NCBI RefSeq assembly: GCF_000423345.1
Contig: NZ_AUHU01000005.1
Location: forward strand, 372,001 to 436,000
Direction of reading: 5' to 3'
DNA length: 64,000 bases
From: Marinimicrobium agarilyticum DSM 16975
GTDB lineage: Bacteria; Pseudomonadota; Gammaproteobacteria; Pseudomonadales; Cellvibrionaceae
The translations under genes and the position numbers were made by a program. Within the stretch, counting starts at the first letter, position 1, and each line of letters opens with the position of its first letter. Of the stretch, positions 16,276 to 26,688 are shown piece by piece. Under the pieces are notes generated by a model, which saw nothing but the letters and a program-made list of their open reading frames with translations, did not search any database and had not been told where the DNA came from.

Positions 16276-16323
16276 GAGTTAACTCTTTTCCTGTTTGGTT
16301 TTAGGCTTTTGTGGTTGAGTATT

Positions 16324-16448
16324 GTCCGGTGCGGAGAGGGGTACACCATTCATAGACCCGCCGTGAACCCATCCATGGGGGCTTCTCATCGGCATCCATG
16401 CCTCAGAGAGTCTATGAATGGTGTACCCCTCTCCGCACCTCAGTGCCA
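16324..16448 (-). repeat. Hairpin repeat unit HP3 (core type A)
   Basis: Arms 16328-16357 and 16410-16439 pair perfectly over 30 bp around a 52-nt core (16358-16409). CCTCAGTGCCA marks the right end (16438-16448). Confidence 0.92.
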
Positions 16449-16492
16449 CAATAAAGTATTTGTGGACCATGACGCTTTTTTATGGGAGCAAT

Positions 16493-16617
16493 TGGCACTG
16501 AGGTTCAGGGTGGTGTGTACCCGTTGGAGACTCTCTGAGGCATGGATGCCGATGAGAAGCCTACAGGGATGTATTCACGGCGGGTCTCCAACGGGTACAC
16601 ACCACCCTGAACCGGAC
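16493..16617 (+). repeat. Hairpin repeat unit HP4 (core type A)
   Basis: Arms 16502-16531 and 16584-16613 pair perfectly over 30 bp around a 52-nt core (16532-16583). The core differs from HP1 and HP8 in the CCCATGGATGG segment. TGGCACTGAGG lies at 16493-16503. Confidence 0.92.
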
Positions 16618-16623
16618 TCCGAC

Positions 16624-17322
16624 TTACCTCCCCAGTAAACTTTGAGCTTCCACTAAGTCCTTCAAAATCCCGAGAATCTCCGATCCGTGATCCACCCGAT
16701 AATCAGCGCCCCAAGCATCCACATCATCGTCATCTTCGATATAACCATACGCCGCCGCAATCGTCACCGCACCAGCCTGCTTGCCGCACTCAATATCCCT
16801 CAGGTGATCACCAATATAAACAATATGCTCCGGCTCACAACCCAAATTCTTCGCCGCCAACAGCAGCGACTCCGGGTGCGGCTTACGCTCGGCGACATGG
16901 TCCGGACAAATAATACACTCGCACGCCGGTTTCAAGTCCAACTGCTCCATCAACGGCAAGGTATAGGCCGCCGGCTTGTTGGTCGCAATGCCCCAGGGAA
17001 TGCTCCACTCACTCAACTGATCCAGCACCTCCTGCAGCCCCGGGAACAATGCCGTGTGTACCGCCAGGTGTTCGCTGTAGATTTCCAGCAGCCGCACGCG
17101 CAAGGGCTCGAAGTCGGTGTGCTCCGGGTCGATGTCAAAGGCCAGACACACCAGAGCGCGAGCGCCGTTGGAAACGCTGCGTCGGATGGTTTCGGCCGGC
17201 AGGGGCGGGCGGTCGTATTCCGCCAGGAGTCGGTTGACGACCACCACGAAGTCCGGGGCGGTGTCCAGCAGGGTGCCGTCCAGGTCAAAGAGAACGGCAC
17301 GGATATCTTTTGATTGGGCCAT
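16624..17322 (-). CDS. mupP: MupP-type HAD phosphatase (N-acetylmuramate 6-phosphate phosphatase)
   Basis: 232-residue HAD-superfamily phosphatase. It has motif I FDLDGTLLDT, motif II in WGIATNKPA, the conserved Lys in ERKPHPESLL and motif III YIGDHLRDIECGKQAG. Many annotations call this phosphoglycolate phosphatase (Gph). The conserved neighbourhood mupP-ubiG in Pseudomonas favours MupP, which acts in peptidoglycan recycling by dephosphorylating MurNAc-6P. The substrate is inferred from context, not visible in the sequence. ubiG is 26 bp upstream in the same direction. Confidence 0.85.
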   Translation of the reverse strand: MAQSKDIRAVLFDLDGTLLDTAPDFVVVVNRLLAEYDRPPLPAETIRRSVSNGARALVCLAFDIDPEHTDFEPLRVRLLEIYSEHLAVHTALFPGLQEVLDQLSEWSIPWGIATNKPAAYTLPLMEQLDLKPACECIICPDHVAERKPHPESLLLAAKNLGCEPEHIVYIGDHLRDIECGKQAGAVTIAAAYGYIEDDDDVDAWGADYRVDHGSEILGILKDLVEAQSLLGR

Positions 17323-17348
17323 TGAAATACTTCTGTTTGAAGACTGAG

Positions 17349-18050
17349 TTAACCGACGTGTCGGGCGTGCAGCAGGTAATTCACGCTGACATCGTGCCGG
17401 TCCAGTTTGTACCGTTTGGTCAACGGGTTGTAGGTCATGCCGGTCAACGTTTTCAGTTCCAGGTTGGCCGCGCGCATCCAGCGCGACAGTTCCGACGGTC
17501 GGATGAATTTGCGGTAGTCGTGGGTTCCGCGAGGCAGCAGTTTCAATACGTACTCCGCTCCGACGATGGCGAACACGTAGGACTTGGGGTTGCGGTTGAT
17601 GGTCGAGAAATACACGTGGCCGCCGGGCTTGACCAGTCGGGCGCAGGCCTGAATGACCGAAGCAGGGTCGGGCACGTGTTCCAGCATTTCCAGGCAGGTC
17701 ACCACGTCGAACTGACCGGCACTTTCCTCCGCCATGTCCTCGGCGGTGATCTGGCGATAGTCGATGTCCAGCCCGGATTCCAGGGCGTGCAGGCGGGCCA
17801 CGCCGAGGGGGGCTTCGCCCATGTCGATGCCGGTCACCCCAGCGCCGCGTTGGGCCAGTGCTTCGGTCAGAATACCGCCGCCGCAGCCGACGTCGAGCAC
17901 CTTTTTTCCCGCCACGGGGGAGTGCTCGTCAATGAAATTGGCGCGCAACGGGTTGATGTCGTGCAGGGGTTTGAATTCACTGTCCCGGTCCCACCAGCGG
18001 CTGGCCAGGGCTTCAAATTTGGCGACTTCCGCCGTGTCGACATTGCTCAT
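17349..18050 (-). CDS. ubiG: Ubiquinone biosynthesis O-methyltransferase UbiG
   Basis: SAM-dependent methyltransferase catalysing both O-methylations in ubiquinone synthesis. 233 residues, with SAM motif [17 protein letters not shown] (near residue 60), the [23 protein letters not shown]-terminal signature, [10 protein letters not shown] and [19 protein letters not shown]. Its length is close to E. coli UbiG (240). It lies between mtaD and mupP on the minus strand with short gaps (25-26 bp), probably one operon mtaD-ubiG-mupP. Confidence 0.95.
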   Translation of the reverse strand: MSNVDTAEVAKFEALASRWWDRDSEFKPLHDINPLRANFIDEHSPVAGKKVLDVGCGGGILTEALAQRGAGVTGIDMGEAPLGVARLHALESGLDIDYRQITAEDMAEESAGQFDVVTCLEMLEHVPDPASVIQACARLVKPGGHVYFSTINRNPKSYVFAIVGAEYVLKLLPRGTHDYRKFIRPSELSRWMRAANLELKTLTGMTYNPLTKRYKLDRHDVSVNYLLHARHVG

Positions 18051-18075
18051 TTCATTGCTCCCGACGGTAAAGAGA

Positions 18076-19395
18076 TTATCCGATCTGTTTGCCCCACCAA
18101 CGTGCTTTGCCGATCAGCTCCCGCTCGTTGAGGGTCTGCAGCTGTCGACTCATCATCAGGGCGCGGCCCGTCACCCAGACGTGGCTGACTTTGTGGCCGG
18201 AATTGGTATACACCAATTGCGACACCGGGTGGTATACGGGTTGAGAGGGCAGATCGCTCAACTCGATGGCGGTGATGTCGGCCGATTTGCCGACTTCCAG
18301 ACTGCCAATTTCGTCTTCCAGGCCCAGGGCGCGGGCACCATTCAGCGTCGCCATTCGCAATGCCGTGTGGGCGTCCAGCGCATCGGCGCGGCCCGATACC
18401 GCCTTGGCGAGCAGCGCGGCGGTTTTCATTTCGCTCAGCAGGTCCAGGTCATTGTTGCTGGCGGCGCCATCGGTGCCCAGGGCGACGTTGACCCCGGCAT
18501 CCAGCAGTTTCTGAACCGGGCAAAAGCCGCTCGCCAGCTTGAGGTTGGACTCGGGGCAATGGATCACCTGGGCGCCGCTTTCGCTCAGCAGAGCGATGTC
18601 AGAATCTTCGACCTGGGTCATGTGAACGCACTGGGTCAGAGGAGAAAGCAGCCCCAGGTCGGCCAACCGTTGGATCGGGCGTTTGCCGTGCGTTTGAAGC
18701 GATTCCTCCACTTCCTGCGCGGTTTCGTGCAGGTGGATCTGTACCGTGGCATCCAGCTCCTGAGCCAGTGTGGCGACCCGTTTGAGGGGTTCATCGGACA
18801 GAGTGTAAGGCGAGTGGGGCCCGAAACCGATCCGGATCAACTGGCTGGCACGGAAATCGTCGTGAAGCGCCAGGCCCTTGCGAAAGTAGTCCTCCGGCCC
18901 CTGGCCCCAGGCACTGGGCGCATCGAAAATCGGAAAATTCACTTGGGCCCGTATATGGGCCTGCTGAGCCGCTTGGGCCACCTGCTCCGGGAAAAAGTAC
19001 ATATCACTGAAGCAGGTGGTCCCGGAGCGGATCATTTCCGCCATGGCCAGCTCGGCCCCGTCGCGCACCATGTCCTCGCTGAGCCATTGGCCCTCGGCTG
19101 GCCAGATATGCTCTTCGAGCCAGGTTTTCAGGGGCAGGTCGTCGGCGTAGCCGCGCAGCAGGCTCATAGCGGCGTGGCCGTGGGCATTGACCAGACCGGG
19201 GATCACCAGGTGATTGCCCAGGTAGACTTCCTGCTCGGCGGTGTAGCGCTTGGCGGCCTCTTCCTGGGGGACCAGCGCCTGAATCAGGCCCTTGTGGATC
19301 ACCAGCGCACAGTGTTCAAAGACCCGGCGCTCGGGCACGACCGGCGCGATCCAGCGGGCGTTGATAATCAGGTTGACGGTTTCGGGGGCTGGCAT
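18076..19395 (-). CDS. mtaD: TRZ/ATZ-family amidohydrolase (MTA/SAH deaminase)
   Basis: 439-residue amidohydrolase. It contains the metal-binding [14 protein letters not shown] (HxH), [18 protein letters not shown] and [17 protein letters not shown]. Members of this genomic context (next to ubiG) are annotated as 5-methylthioadenosine/S-adenosylhomocysteine deaminase. The location ahead of the SAM-using UbiG is compatible with SAH disposal. Substrate assignment is by family only. It is divergent from gyrA, with 304 bp between the two starts. Confidence 0.85.
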   Translation of the reverse strand: MPAPETVNLIINARWIAPVVPERRVFEHCALVIHKGLIQALVPQEEAAKRYTAEQEVYLGNHLVIPGLVNAHGHAAMSLLRGYADDLPLKTWLEEHIWPAEGQWLSEDMVRDGAELAMAEMIRSGTTCFSDMYFFPEQVAQAAQQAHIRAQVNFPIFDAPSAWGQGPEDYFRKGLALHDDFRASQLIRIGFGPHSPYTLSDEPLKRVATLAQELDATVQIHLHETAQEVEESLQTHGKRPIQRLADLGLLSPLTQCVHMTQVEDSDIALLSESGAQVIHCPESNLKLASGFCPVQKLLDAGVNVALGTDGAASNNDLDLLSEMKTAALLAKAVSGRADALDAHTALRMATLNGARALGLEDEIGSLEVGKSADITAIELSDLPSQPVYHPVSQLVYTNSGHKVSHVWVTGRALMMSRQLQTLNERELIGKARWWGKQIG

Positions 19396-19699
19396 AAATG
19401 GATCCTGTGTACATCATTCGTCCGAGACCGGCCAGTATACCCCCAAGCTCGGCGGCATGCAGAACCTCCAGGGGCGCTCTGGCTTCGGTCCGGCGGCAAG
19501 GGCGCAGCTTGCCTGAAAAACGCCCTGAAATCACCCCCTTAGCCCGTTTTTATGGTAGTATTCCGCCCTTTGTGCGGTTGGCCTCAGGGGCCTCTGGCGG
19601 GCGCTGTAGGCGCCCGTCAGAGCTCTGGCCGCCGGAACAGGCCACGCCGTCGTGGTGGCCGCTCTTCCGACGTTTGATAATAAGGAACTCAGCGAGTCC
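19396..19699. promoter_or_regulatory. Divergent mtaD/gyrA intergenic region
   Basis: 304 bp between the two divergent starts. TAGTAT at 19556-19561 could be a gyrA -10, but no good -35 is seen. A 6-bp GC hairpin GGGCGC/GCGCCC with a 5-nt loop (19599-19615) lies in the presumed gyrA leader. AAGGA at 19682-19686 is the likely gyrA ribosome site. No repeats are visible. Confidence 0.35.
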
Positions 19700-22273
19700 A
19701 TGGGCGAATTAGCGAAAGAAGTTTCACCCGTCAACATTGAAGACGAACTCAAAAAGTCCTATCTCGATTACGCCATGAGCGTCATTGTGGGCCGGGCGCT
19801 GCCCGATGTCCGCGATGGGCTGAAGCCGGTGCACCGGCGCGTGCTCTTCGCGATGAGCGAGCTCAAAAACGACTGGAACAAGCCTTATCTCAAGTCTGCT
19901 CGTGTGGTCGGGGATGTGATCGGTAAGTACCACCCACACGGTGACTCGGCGGTGTATGACACCGTGGTCCGGATGGCCCAACCGTTCTCGCTGCGCTACA
20001 CGCTGGTGGACGGGCAGGGCAACTTCGGCTCGATCGACGGCGACAGCGCCGCCGCCATGCGTTACACCGAAGTGCGCATGGCCAAGATCGCCCACGACCT
20101 GTTGGCCGACCTGGACAAGGAAACGGTCGACTTTGTCGACAACTACGACGGCAGCGAGCGCATCCCGGATGTGCTGCCGACCCGCATTCCCAATTTGCTG
20201 ATTAACGGTTCGTCCGGCATCGCCGTGGGCATGGCCACCAATATTCCGCCGCACAACCTCAAAGAAGTGGTGCGCGGTTGCCTGGCGCTGATCGACAATG
20301 AAGAGATCACCATTGACGAGCTGATGGAGTACATTCCGGGGCCGGACTTCCCCACTGCCGCCATGATCAACGGCCGTGCAGGCATCGTTCAGGCCTACCG
20401 GACCGGCCGGGGACGCATTTACGTGCGCGCCCAGGCGGAGATCGAGGAAGACGCCAAAACCGGTCGCGAGACCATCATCATCTCCGAGATCCCCTACCAG
20501 TTGAACAAGGCGCGGCTGATCGAAAAGATCGCCGAGCTGGTGAAAGACAAAAAAATCGATGGCATCAGCGAGCTGCGCGACGAGTCGGATAAAGACGGCT
20601 TACGTGTGGTTATCGAGGTCAAGCGCAACGAGTCGGCGGAAGTACTGCTGAACAATCTCTACGCCCAGACCCAATTGCAGACCGTGTTCGGTATCAATAT
20701 GGTCGCCCTGGTAGACGGCCAGCCGAAGCTGCTCAACTTGAAGGAGCTGCTGGAAGCCTTTGTCCGTCACCGTCGGGAAGTGGTTACCCGCCGGACCGTG
20801 TACTTGCTGCGCAAGGCGCGCGAACGGGGCCATATTCTGGAAGGCCTGGCGATGGCCATCGCCAATATTGACCCGGTAATCGAACTGATCAAGGCCTCTC
20901 CCTCACCGGCGGAAGCCAAAGAAGGGTTGATGACTCGCGGCTGGGAAACCAGCGAAATGAGCGCGTTCCTGGAGCGGGCCGGCGATGATGCCTGTAAGCC
21001 AGAAGATCTGGGCGAGCAGTTCGGTGTTCACGACGGTCGCTACTATCTGTCCCCGGCCCAGGCTCAGGCGATTCTGGATTTGCGCCTGCACCGCCTGACT
21101 GGCATGGAGCACGACAAGCTGCTGGCCGAGTACGAGGAAAAACTGGAGCAGATTGCCGGCTTCCTGGATATTCTCAATCGACCCGAGCGTCTGTTGGAAG
21201 TGATTCGCGAAGAGCTTGAGCAGGTCATGACCGATTACGGTGATGACCGTCGTACCGAAATCACTGCCTCGACGCTGGATCTGACCACCGAAGACCTGAT
21301 TGCCGAAGAAAACCGGGTGGTGACCATCTCCCACAACGGTTATGCCAAGAGCCAGCCGCTGGATGACTATCAGGCTCAGCGTCGCGGGGGCATGGGTAAA
21401 TCGGCCACCTCGGTGAAAGATGAAGACTTTATCGAACACCTGCTGGTGGCCAGCACCCACGATACCATTCTGTGCTTCACCAACGCTGGCAAGGTGTATT
21501 GGCTCAAGGTGTACATGATTCCGGTGGCCGGCCGTCAGTCACGGGGTCGTCCGGTGGTCAACCTGCTGCCGCTGGAAGACGGCGAGCGCATTACCTCGAT
21601 TCTGCCGGTGAAAAATTACGATGCGGATCACTTCATCTTTATGGCGACCCGTCGCGGCACCGTGAAGAAAACGTCGCTTGACCAGTTTTCCCGTCAGCGC
21701 AGCGTGGGGCTGAAAGCCATCGAGCTGGATGAGGGCGATGCCTTGTCCTTCACCGCTGTCACCGACGGTGAGTGCGACGTGATGCTGCTCTCCAGCAGCG
21801 GCAAAGCCGTGCGTTTCAAAGAGACCAACGTCCGGGCCATGGGCCGGGTTTCCCGCGGTGTGCGCGGCATCCGGATGGATGACGAGCACGAAGTCGTGGG
21901 CATGGTCATCCCGCAGGAAGGCGGTCAGGTTCTGACAGTCAGCGAACAGGGCTATGGCAAACGCACGCCGGTTGAAGAGTTCCCGACCAAAGGTCGCGGC
22001 GCTCAGGGCGTGATCGGTATGCAGACCACCGAGCGCAATGGCGCGCTGGTCGGTGCAGTGCAGGTGCTTGATGGCGAAGAAATCATGCTGATTTCCGACC
22101 AGGGTACGCTAGTACGCACCCGCGTGGACGAAGTATCGGTGTTGAGCCGGAACACTCAGGGCGTTCGCTTGATCCGTCTCAAAGACGGCGAGCACCTCAG
22201 CGGGGTGCAGCGCATCGAAGAGGATGAAGAAAGTGGTGAGTCTCTGGTGGACGAAGAGGGCGGAGACGAATAA
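19700..22273 (+). CDS. gyrA: DNA gyrase subunit A
   Basis: Breakage-reunion subunit of DNA gyrase. 857 residues from the ATG at 19700 ([18 protein letters not shown]); an in-frame GTG/ATG further upstream would add a non-family N-terminus. The quinolone-resistance region [19 protein letters not shown] retains Ser83 and Asp87 at E. coli numbering, predicting a quinolone-susceptible type. Catalytic Tyr122 is in RYTEVRM. The C-terminal beta-pinwheel contains the GyrA box QRRGGMG and ends in an acidic tail. pheA starts 5 bp later, so gyrA and pheA are probably cotranscribed. Confidence 0.98.
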   Translation: MGELAKEVSPVNIEDELKKSYLDYAMSVIVGRALPDVRDGLKPVHRRVLFAMSELKNDWNKPYLKSARVVGDVIGKYHPHGDSAVYDTVVRMAQPFSLRYTLVDGQGNFGSIDGDSAAAMRYTEVRMAKIAHDLLADLDKETVDFVDNYDGSERIPDVLPTRIPNLLINGSSGIAVGMATNIPPHNLKEVVRGCLALIDNEEITIDELMEYIPGPDFPTAAMINGRAGIVQAYRTGRGRIYVRAQAEIEEDAKTGRETIIISEIPYQLNKARLIEKIAELVKDKKIDGISELRDESDKDGLRVVIEVKRNESAEVLLNNLYAQTQLQTVFGINMVALVDGQPKLLNLKELLEAFVRHRREVVTRRTVYLLRKARERGHILEGLAMAIANIDPVIELIKASPSPAEAKEGLMTRGWETSEMSAFLERAGDDACKPEDLGEQFGVHDGRYYLSPAQAQAILDLRLHRLTGMEHDKLLAEYEEKLEQIAGFLDILNRPERLLEVIREELEQVMTDYGDDRRTEITASTLDLTTEDLIAEENRVVTISHNGYAKSQPLDDYQAQRRGGMGKSATSVKDEDFIEHLLVASTHDTILCFTNAGKVYWLKVYMIPVAGRQSRGRPVVNLLPLEDGERITSILPVKNYDADHFIFMATRRGTVKKTSLDQFSRQRSVGLKAIELDEGDALSFTAVTDGECDVMLLSSSGKAVRFKETNVRAMGRVSRGVRGIRMDDEHEVVGMVIPQEGGQVLTVSEQGYGKRTPVEEFPTKGRGAQGVIGMQTTERNGALVGAVQVLDGEEIMLISDQGTLVRTRVDEVSVLSRNTQGVRLIRLKDGEHLSGVQRIEEDEESGESLVDEEGGDE

Positions 22274-22278
22274 CGGGT

Positions 22279-23394
22279 ATGAGTGAATCGGACAAACTCA
22301 AAGCGTTGCGTGATCGTATCGATCATATTGACGACCAGATCGGTAAGCTGATTTCCGAACGGGCCGCCTGTGCTCAGGAAGTGGCGGAAGTGAAGAAAGC
22401 GGGCAAGGGTAAGGCGGTCGTCTCGGCCGCTGACTCGAGTCAAAGCTTCTATCGCCCGGAGCGAGAGGCGCAGGTTCTGCGCAAGGCCATGGAGCGGAAT
22501 CAGGGCCCGTTGAGCAATGAAGAAATGGCTCGCCTGTTCCGGGAGATCATGTCCGCCTGTCTCGCGCTGGAACAGCCGATCAAAGTCGCGTTTCTGGGCC
22601 CCGAGGGTACCTTTACCCAACAGGCGGCGCTCAAGCATTTCGGTCATTCGGCCGTGTCTCTGCCATTTCCCGCTATCGATGAAGTGTTTCGCGAAGTGGA
22701 AGCCGGCGCGGTGAATTATGGTGTGGTGCCGGTGGAAAACTCCACCGAGGGTGTGGTCAATCACACGCTGGACAATTTCATGACATCCAACCTGAAAATT
22801 TGTGGGGAGGTGGAACTACGCATTCACCAGAACCTGCTGATTTCGGATGTCACCAATGTCGGCAGCATTACCCGAATCTATTCCCATGCCCAATCCCTGG
22901 CGCAGTGCCGCAAGTGGCTCGACGCTCACTATCCGAAAGCGGAGCGGGTCGCGGTCAGCAGTAATGCCGAAGCGGCGCGGCGCTTGAAAGGTGAGTGGAA
23001 CGCGGCGGCCATTGCCGGCGGCATGGCGGCCGAGCTTTATGGCTTGAGCCTATTGGCGGAAAAAATTGAAGACGAACCGGATAACTCCACGCGTTTTCTC
23101 ATCATCGGGACCGAGTCGGTCCCCCCCAGCGGCGACGATAAAACCTCGCTGGTGGTGGCCATGCGCAATGAGCCCGGTGCTCTGCACAATCTGCTGGAGC
23201 CGTTCCACCGGCACAACCTGGATCTGACCCGCGTCGAATCCCGTCCGTCCCGGACGGGCGCCTGGACCTATGTGTTCTTTATCGACTTCAGTGGTCACGC
23301 GGATGACCCGCAAGTCAGTAAAGTCCTCAAAGAAGTCTCGGGCCGTGCGGCGGACCTCAAGCTCCTGGGTTCCTACCCCAAAGCGGTGCTCTGA
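22279..23394 (+). CDS. pheA: Bifunctional chorismate mutase/prephenate dehydratase
   Basis: P-protein converting chorismate to prephenate and then phenylpyruvate for phenylalanine synthesis. 371 residues: AroQ mutase (about 1-100, LKALRDRIDHIDDQIGKLISER), prephenate dehydratase (about 100-280, VAFLGPEGTFTQQAALKHFG, VPVENSTEGVVNHTLD) and a C-terminal ACT domain with GALHNLLEPF and ESRPS, the Phe feedback site. It follows gyrA by 5 bp. In Pseudomonas serC lies between gyrA and pheA; here it is absent, as is hisC before tyrA. Confidence 0.97.
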   Translation: MSESDKLKALRDRIDHIDDQIGKLISERAACAQEVAEVKKAGKGKAVVSAADSSQSFYRPEREAQVLRKAMERNQGPLSNEEMARLFREIMSACLALEQPIKVAFLGPEGTFTQQAALKHFGHSAVSLPFPAIDEVFREVEAGAVNYGVVPVENSTEGVVNHTLDNFMTSNLKICGEVELRIHQNLLISDVTNVGSITRIYSHAQSLAQCRKWLDAHYPKAERVAVSSNAEAARRLKGEWNAAAIAGGMAAELYGLSLLAEKIEDEPDNSTRFLIIGTESVPPSGDDKTSLVVAMRNEPGALHNLLEPFHRHNLDLTRVESRPSRTGAWTYVFFIDFSGHADDPQVSKVLKEVSGRAADLKLLGSYPKAVL

Positions 23395-23416
23395 TTGCCA
23401 TGATGGGGATCTCGCC

Positions 23417-25666
23417 ATGACGGAGGACGCTCACCCGGACAGCCCCCGACCGCTGATCGGAAAACTGGTCGTTATCGGCCTGGGCCTGATCGGCGGCAGC
23501 CTCGCGGCCGGCCTGCGCCGGCGCGGTGCGTGCGCGGAGACCATTGGCATTGTTCGCCGGGCGGAAGCCGGACGCAAAGCGATGGAGTTGGGCGTGGTGG
23601 ATCGGGTGGCCGCCTCCCTCGATGCCGTGGCGTCCGAGCTGGGGCAGGGAGATGTCATTTTCGTAGCGGTGCCGACGCTGGCGGTTGAGAGCGTGCTGTC
23701 GGACATTCGTCGACAGGTGTCGGACCAGGTGACGGTCACCGATGGCGCGAGTGTCAAAGGCAGTATCCGAGCGGCGGTAGAGAACGTGTACGGTGAGGTG
23801 CCGCCCCAGCTGGTGTTGGGGCATCCGATCGCCGGCTCCGAGCGCAGTGGCGTTACCGCCTCCAACCCGGACCTCTACGAACAACACCGCGTTATTCTCA
23901 CGCCTTTGCCGGAAACCGGCGCCGAGCACCTGGAGCGGGTCCGGCGGATGTGGCAGGCCGTGGGGGCCGAAGTACTGGATATGTCGGTGGAAGAGCACGA
24001 TCAGGTGCTCGGTGCCACCAGTCACCTACCGCACGCCATTGCCTATTCGCTCGTGGATACCCTGGCGGAGGACATTGGCAACCCCAATATTTTCCGTTAC
24101 GCCGCCGGTGGTTTTCGGGATTTTACCCGCATCGCTTCCAGTGACCCGGTGATGTGGCACGACATCATGAAAGCCAACCGGACGGCGGTGCTGGACTCCC
24201 TGGACCTGTTTATCGACAACCTGACGCGCTTGCGCTCGGCGATTGATCGGGAGGACGGCGAGTATCTACTGGGCGTCTTTACCCGTGCCAAAACCGCACG
24301 CGACCATTTCACTAACATTCTGGCCAAGAGGGCGTTTGTTCCCGCCATGACCACAGGAAAAATAGACTACTTACTGCAACCCGGTGGCTCGGTCACCGGC
24401 ACCATCCGGGTTCCCGGCGATAAATCCGTTTCCCACCGCTCCATCATGCTCGGCTCCCTGGCCGAAGGCCTGACGGAAGTGGAAGGATTTCTGGAAGGCG
24501 AAGATGCTCTGGCGACACTGCAGGCCTTTCGGGATATGGGTGTGGTTATCGAAGGCCCGAGCGAAGGGCGGGTTAAAATTCACGGTGTTGGCCTGCACGG
24601 TTTGAAAGCGCCCAAAAAGCCGCTCTATATCGGCAACTCCGGGACCACCATCCGCTTGATGTCCGGCATCCTCGCCGGTCAGGCCTTTGACAGTGAAATC
24701 AGTGGGGATGTCTCCCTGGCCAAACGGCCCATGGATCGTGTCGCCAACCCCCTGCGGGAGATGGGCGCCGTCGTGGAAACCGCCGAGGGCGGGCGCCCGC
24801 CTCTCAAGATCAAGGGCGGGCAGCCGCTCAAGGGCATTGACTATCAACTGCCCATGGCCAGCGCCCAGGTGAAGTCCTGTGTACTTCTGGCGGGCCTCTA
24901 TGCCGAGGGGACCACCCGGGTGACCGAACCCGCACCGACGCGGGATCATACCGAACGGATGCTGACCGGCTTCGGCTACTCGGTAAAAAAAGACGGCGCC
25001 GTCTCGGAGCTGACGGGTGGCGGTCAGTTGAAGGGCACCAAAATTGAAGTGCCCGCGGACATTTCTTCCGCCACCTTTTTCATGGTCGCAGCGAGCATCG
25101 CCCCCGGGTCCGATCTGACGTTGACCCATGTGGGCATCAACCCCACTCGAGTCGGTGTGATCAATATTCTCAAGGCCATGGGTGCCGACCTGACGCTGAG
25201 CAATGAGCGCACGGTCGGTGGCGAGCCGGTGGCGGACATTCGCGTTCGCTACGCTCAGCTCAAGGGCATTCACATTCCTGAGGATCAGGTGCCCCTGGCC
25301 ATTGACGAGTTCCCGGCCCTGTTTGTCGCTGCAGCCTGTGCCGACGGCGAAACGGTGCTGACCGGTGCGGAAGAGCTGCGTGTAAAGGAAAGCGATCGAA
25401 TTCAGGCCATGGCGGACGGTCTGACCACATTCGGCATCGACGCCAAACCGACGCCCGACGGCATTGTGATCCAGGGCGGCACCATGGGTGGCGGGGAAGT
25501 GGAAACCCACCACGATCATCGTATTGCCATGTCGTTTGCCATCGCCGCACTGCGGGCCAGCAAACCGATTCGGGTGCTGGATGCCACCAATGTGGCCACT
25601 TCTTTCCCGACCTTTGTCGAGCTGGCGAAACAGACCGGAATATCCTTAGAAGTAATCGATCGTTAG
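23417..25666 (+). CDS. tyrA-aroA: Fused prephenate dehydrogenase / EPSP synthase (TyrA-AroA)
   Basis: Bifunctional protein of 749 residues. Residues 1 to about 300 are a TyrA-type dehydrogenase (VVIGLGLIGGSLAAGLRRRG dinucleotide site, VTDGASVKG, LGHPIAGSERSG, GATSHLPHAIAYSLVD). Residues from about 311 form EPSP synthase (VPGDKSVSHRSIMLGSLAEG, GNSGTTIRLMSGIL, LPMASAQVKS, HDHRIAMSFAI). The ATG at 24347 sits at the domain junction and could in principle allow separate AroA translation. Start 23417 is preferred; the frame is open upstream into pheA but the N-terminus there is not family-like. The fusion is known in Pseudomonas-type bacteria. A strong terminator follows at 25676. Confidence 0.96.
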   Translation: MTEDAHPDSPRPLIGKLVVIGLGLIGGSLAAGLRRRGACAETIGIVRRAEAGRKAMELGVVDRVAASLDAVASELGQGDVIFVAVPTLAVESVLSDIRRQVSDQVTVTDGASVKGSIRAAVENVYGEVPPQLVLGHPIAGSERSGVTASNPDLYEQHRVILTPLPETGAEHLERVRRMWQAVGAEVLDMSVEEHDQVLGATSHLPHAIAYSLVDTLAEDIGNPNIFRYAAGGFRDFTRIASSDPVMWHDIMKANRTAVLDSLDLFIDNLTRLRSAIDREDGEYLLGVFTRAKTARDHFTNILAKRAFVPAMTTGKIDYLLQPGGSVTGTIRVPGDKSVSHRSIMLGSLAEGLTEVEGFLEGEDALATLQAFRDMGVVIEGPSEGRVKIHGVGLHGLKAPKKPLYIGNSGTTIRLMSGILAGQAFDSEISGDVSLAKRPMDRVANPLREMGAVVETAEGGRPPLKIKGGQPLKGIDYQLPMASAQVKSCVLLAGLYAEGTTRVTEPAPTRDHTERMLTGFGYSVKKDGAVSELTGGGQLKGTKIEVPADISSATFFMVAASIAPGSDLTLTHVGINPTRVGVINILKAMGADLTLSNERTVGGEPVADIRVRYAQLKGIHIPEDQVPLAIDEFPALFVAAACADGETVLTGAEELRVKESDRIQAMADGLTTFGIDAKPTPDGIVIQGGTMGGGEVETHHDHRIAMSFAIAALRASKPIRVLDATNVATSFPTFVELAKQTGISLEVIDR

Positions 25667-25675
25667 AGAACCGGG

Positions 25676-25705
25676 GCGCATTACTCTATAATGCGCCTGT
25701 TTTTT
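25676..25705 (+). terminator. Rho-independent terminator after tyrA-aroA
   Basis: Perfect 8-bp stem GCGCATTA/TAATGCGC (25676-25683, 25689-25696) with loop CTCTA, followed by CTG and six T (25700-25705). It closes the gyrA-pheA-tyrA/aroA run. The right arm also reads TATAAT (25687-25692), so the same DNA could double as a -10 element for cysDN, though no good -35 exists. Confidence 0.85.
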
Positions 25706-25774
25706 CGAAATCCCAATCACCCAAGGGCGGGTGAACGCAGTGCCGACTCCCGTCCCCAAACAGTGTTGAGTGGA

Positions 25775-26686
25775 ATGTCAGACCAATACAATCTCACCCA
25801 TTTGAAACAGCTCGAAGCGGAGAGCATCCACATCATTCGTGAAGTGGCCGCCGAGTTCGACAACCCCGTGATGCTTTACTCCGTCGGTAAAGACTCTGCG
25901 GTCATGATGCACCTGGCGCAGAAAGCCTTCCACCCCGGCAAGCCGCCTTTCCCGCTGCTGCACGTCGACACCACCTGGAAATTCCGGGAAATGATCGAGT
26001 TCCGTGACAACCGGATCAAGGAGTTGGGCTGGGACCTCATCGTCCACATCAATGAGGAAGGCGTGAAGATGGGCGTGGGCCCCTTTACCCACGGCAGCGC
26101 CAAGCACACCGATATCATGAAAACCCAGTCGCTCAAACAGGCGCTGAACAAGTACAAGTTCGACGCCGCGTTTGGCGGTGCCCGTCGGGACGAAGAGAAG
26201 TCCCGCGCGAAAGAGCGGGTATATTCCTTCCGGGACAAGCACCACCGCTGGGACCCGAAGAACCAACGCCCCGAACTGTGGAACATCTACAACGGGCGCG
26301 TCGACAAAGGCGAGAGTATTCGGGTTTTCCCGCTGTCCAACTGGACCGAACTCGACATCTGGCAATACATTCATCTGGAGCAGATCCCGATTGTGCCCCT
26401 CTACTACGCCGCCAAGCGTCCGGTAGTGGAGCGCGACGGAACCTTGATCATGGTGGACGACGAACGCATGCCGCTCGAACCCGGCGAAAAGCCGGAAGAG
26501 AAAATGGTGCGCTTCCGAACCCTGGGTTGCTACCCGCTGACCGGCGCGGTCGAGTCCGAAGCCACCACCTTGCCGGAAATCATTCAGGAAATGCTGCTGA
26601 CCAAAACCTCCGAGCGTCAGGGCCGCGTTATTGACCATGACAGCTCCGGCTCCATGGAGAAGAAAAAGCAGGAGGGGTACTTTTAA
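25775..26686 (+). CDS. cysD: Sulfate adenylyltransferase subunit 2 (CysD)
   Basis: ATP sulfurylase catalytic subunit forming adenosine 5'-phosphosulfate in assimilatory sulfate activation; it works with the GTPase CysN. 303 residues from the ATG at 25775 ([20 protein letters not shown]), the usual CysD length; an in-frame ATG at 25691 is in the terminator region and unlikely. The PP-loop-like [13 protein letters not shown] lies near residue 35, with [20 protein letters not shown] and [14 protein letters not shown] following. cysN starts 2 bp after the stop. Confidence 0.97.
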   Translation: MSDQYNLTHLKQLEAESIHIIREVAAEFDNPVMLYSVGKDSAVMMHLAQKAFHPGKPPFPLLHVDTTWKFREMIEFRDNRIKELGWDLIVHINEEGVKMGVGPFTHGSAKHTDIMKTQSLKQALNKYKFDAAFGGARRDEEKSRAKERVYSFRDKHHRWDPKNQRPELWNIYNGRVDKGESIRVFPLSNWTELDIWQYIHLEQIPIVPLYYAAKRPVVERDGTLIMVDDERMPLEPGEKPEEKMVRFRTLGCYPLTGAVESEATTLPEIIQEMLLTKTSERQGRVIDHDSSGSMEKKKQEGYF

Positions 26687-26688
26687 TC

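Larger units (their letters stand above)
16324..16617. repeat. Composite hairpin element CE1 (HP3 + HP4)
   Basis: Two type-A hairpin units in head-to-head orientation with outer ends GTCCGG (16324-16329) and CCGGAC (16612-16617) and inner ends CCTCAGTGCCA and TGGCACTGAGG. The 44-bp spacer (16449-16492) has no second repeat. It fills most of the 348-bp gap between mupP (upstream in transcription) and yciK. Its right end is 6 bp before the mupP stop codon. Confidence 0.92.

Noticed and set aside
16493-16503. TGGCACTGAGG repeat end as a sigma-54 -24 element
   Set aside because: The required GC at -12 (TTGC after four bases) is absent in every copy; the match is limited to TGGCAC.
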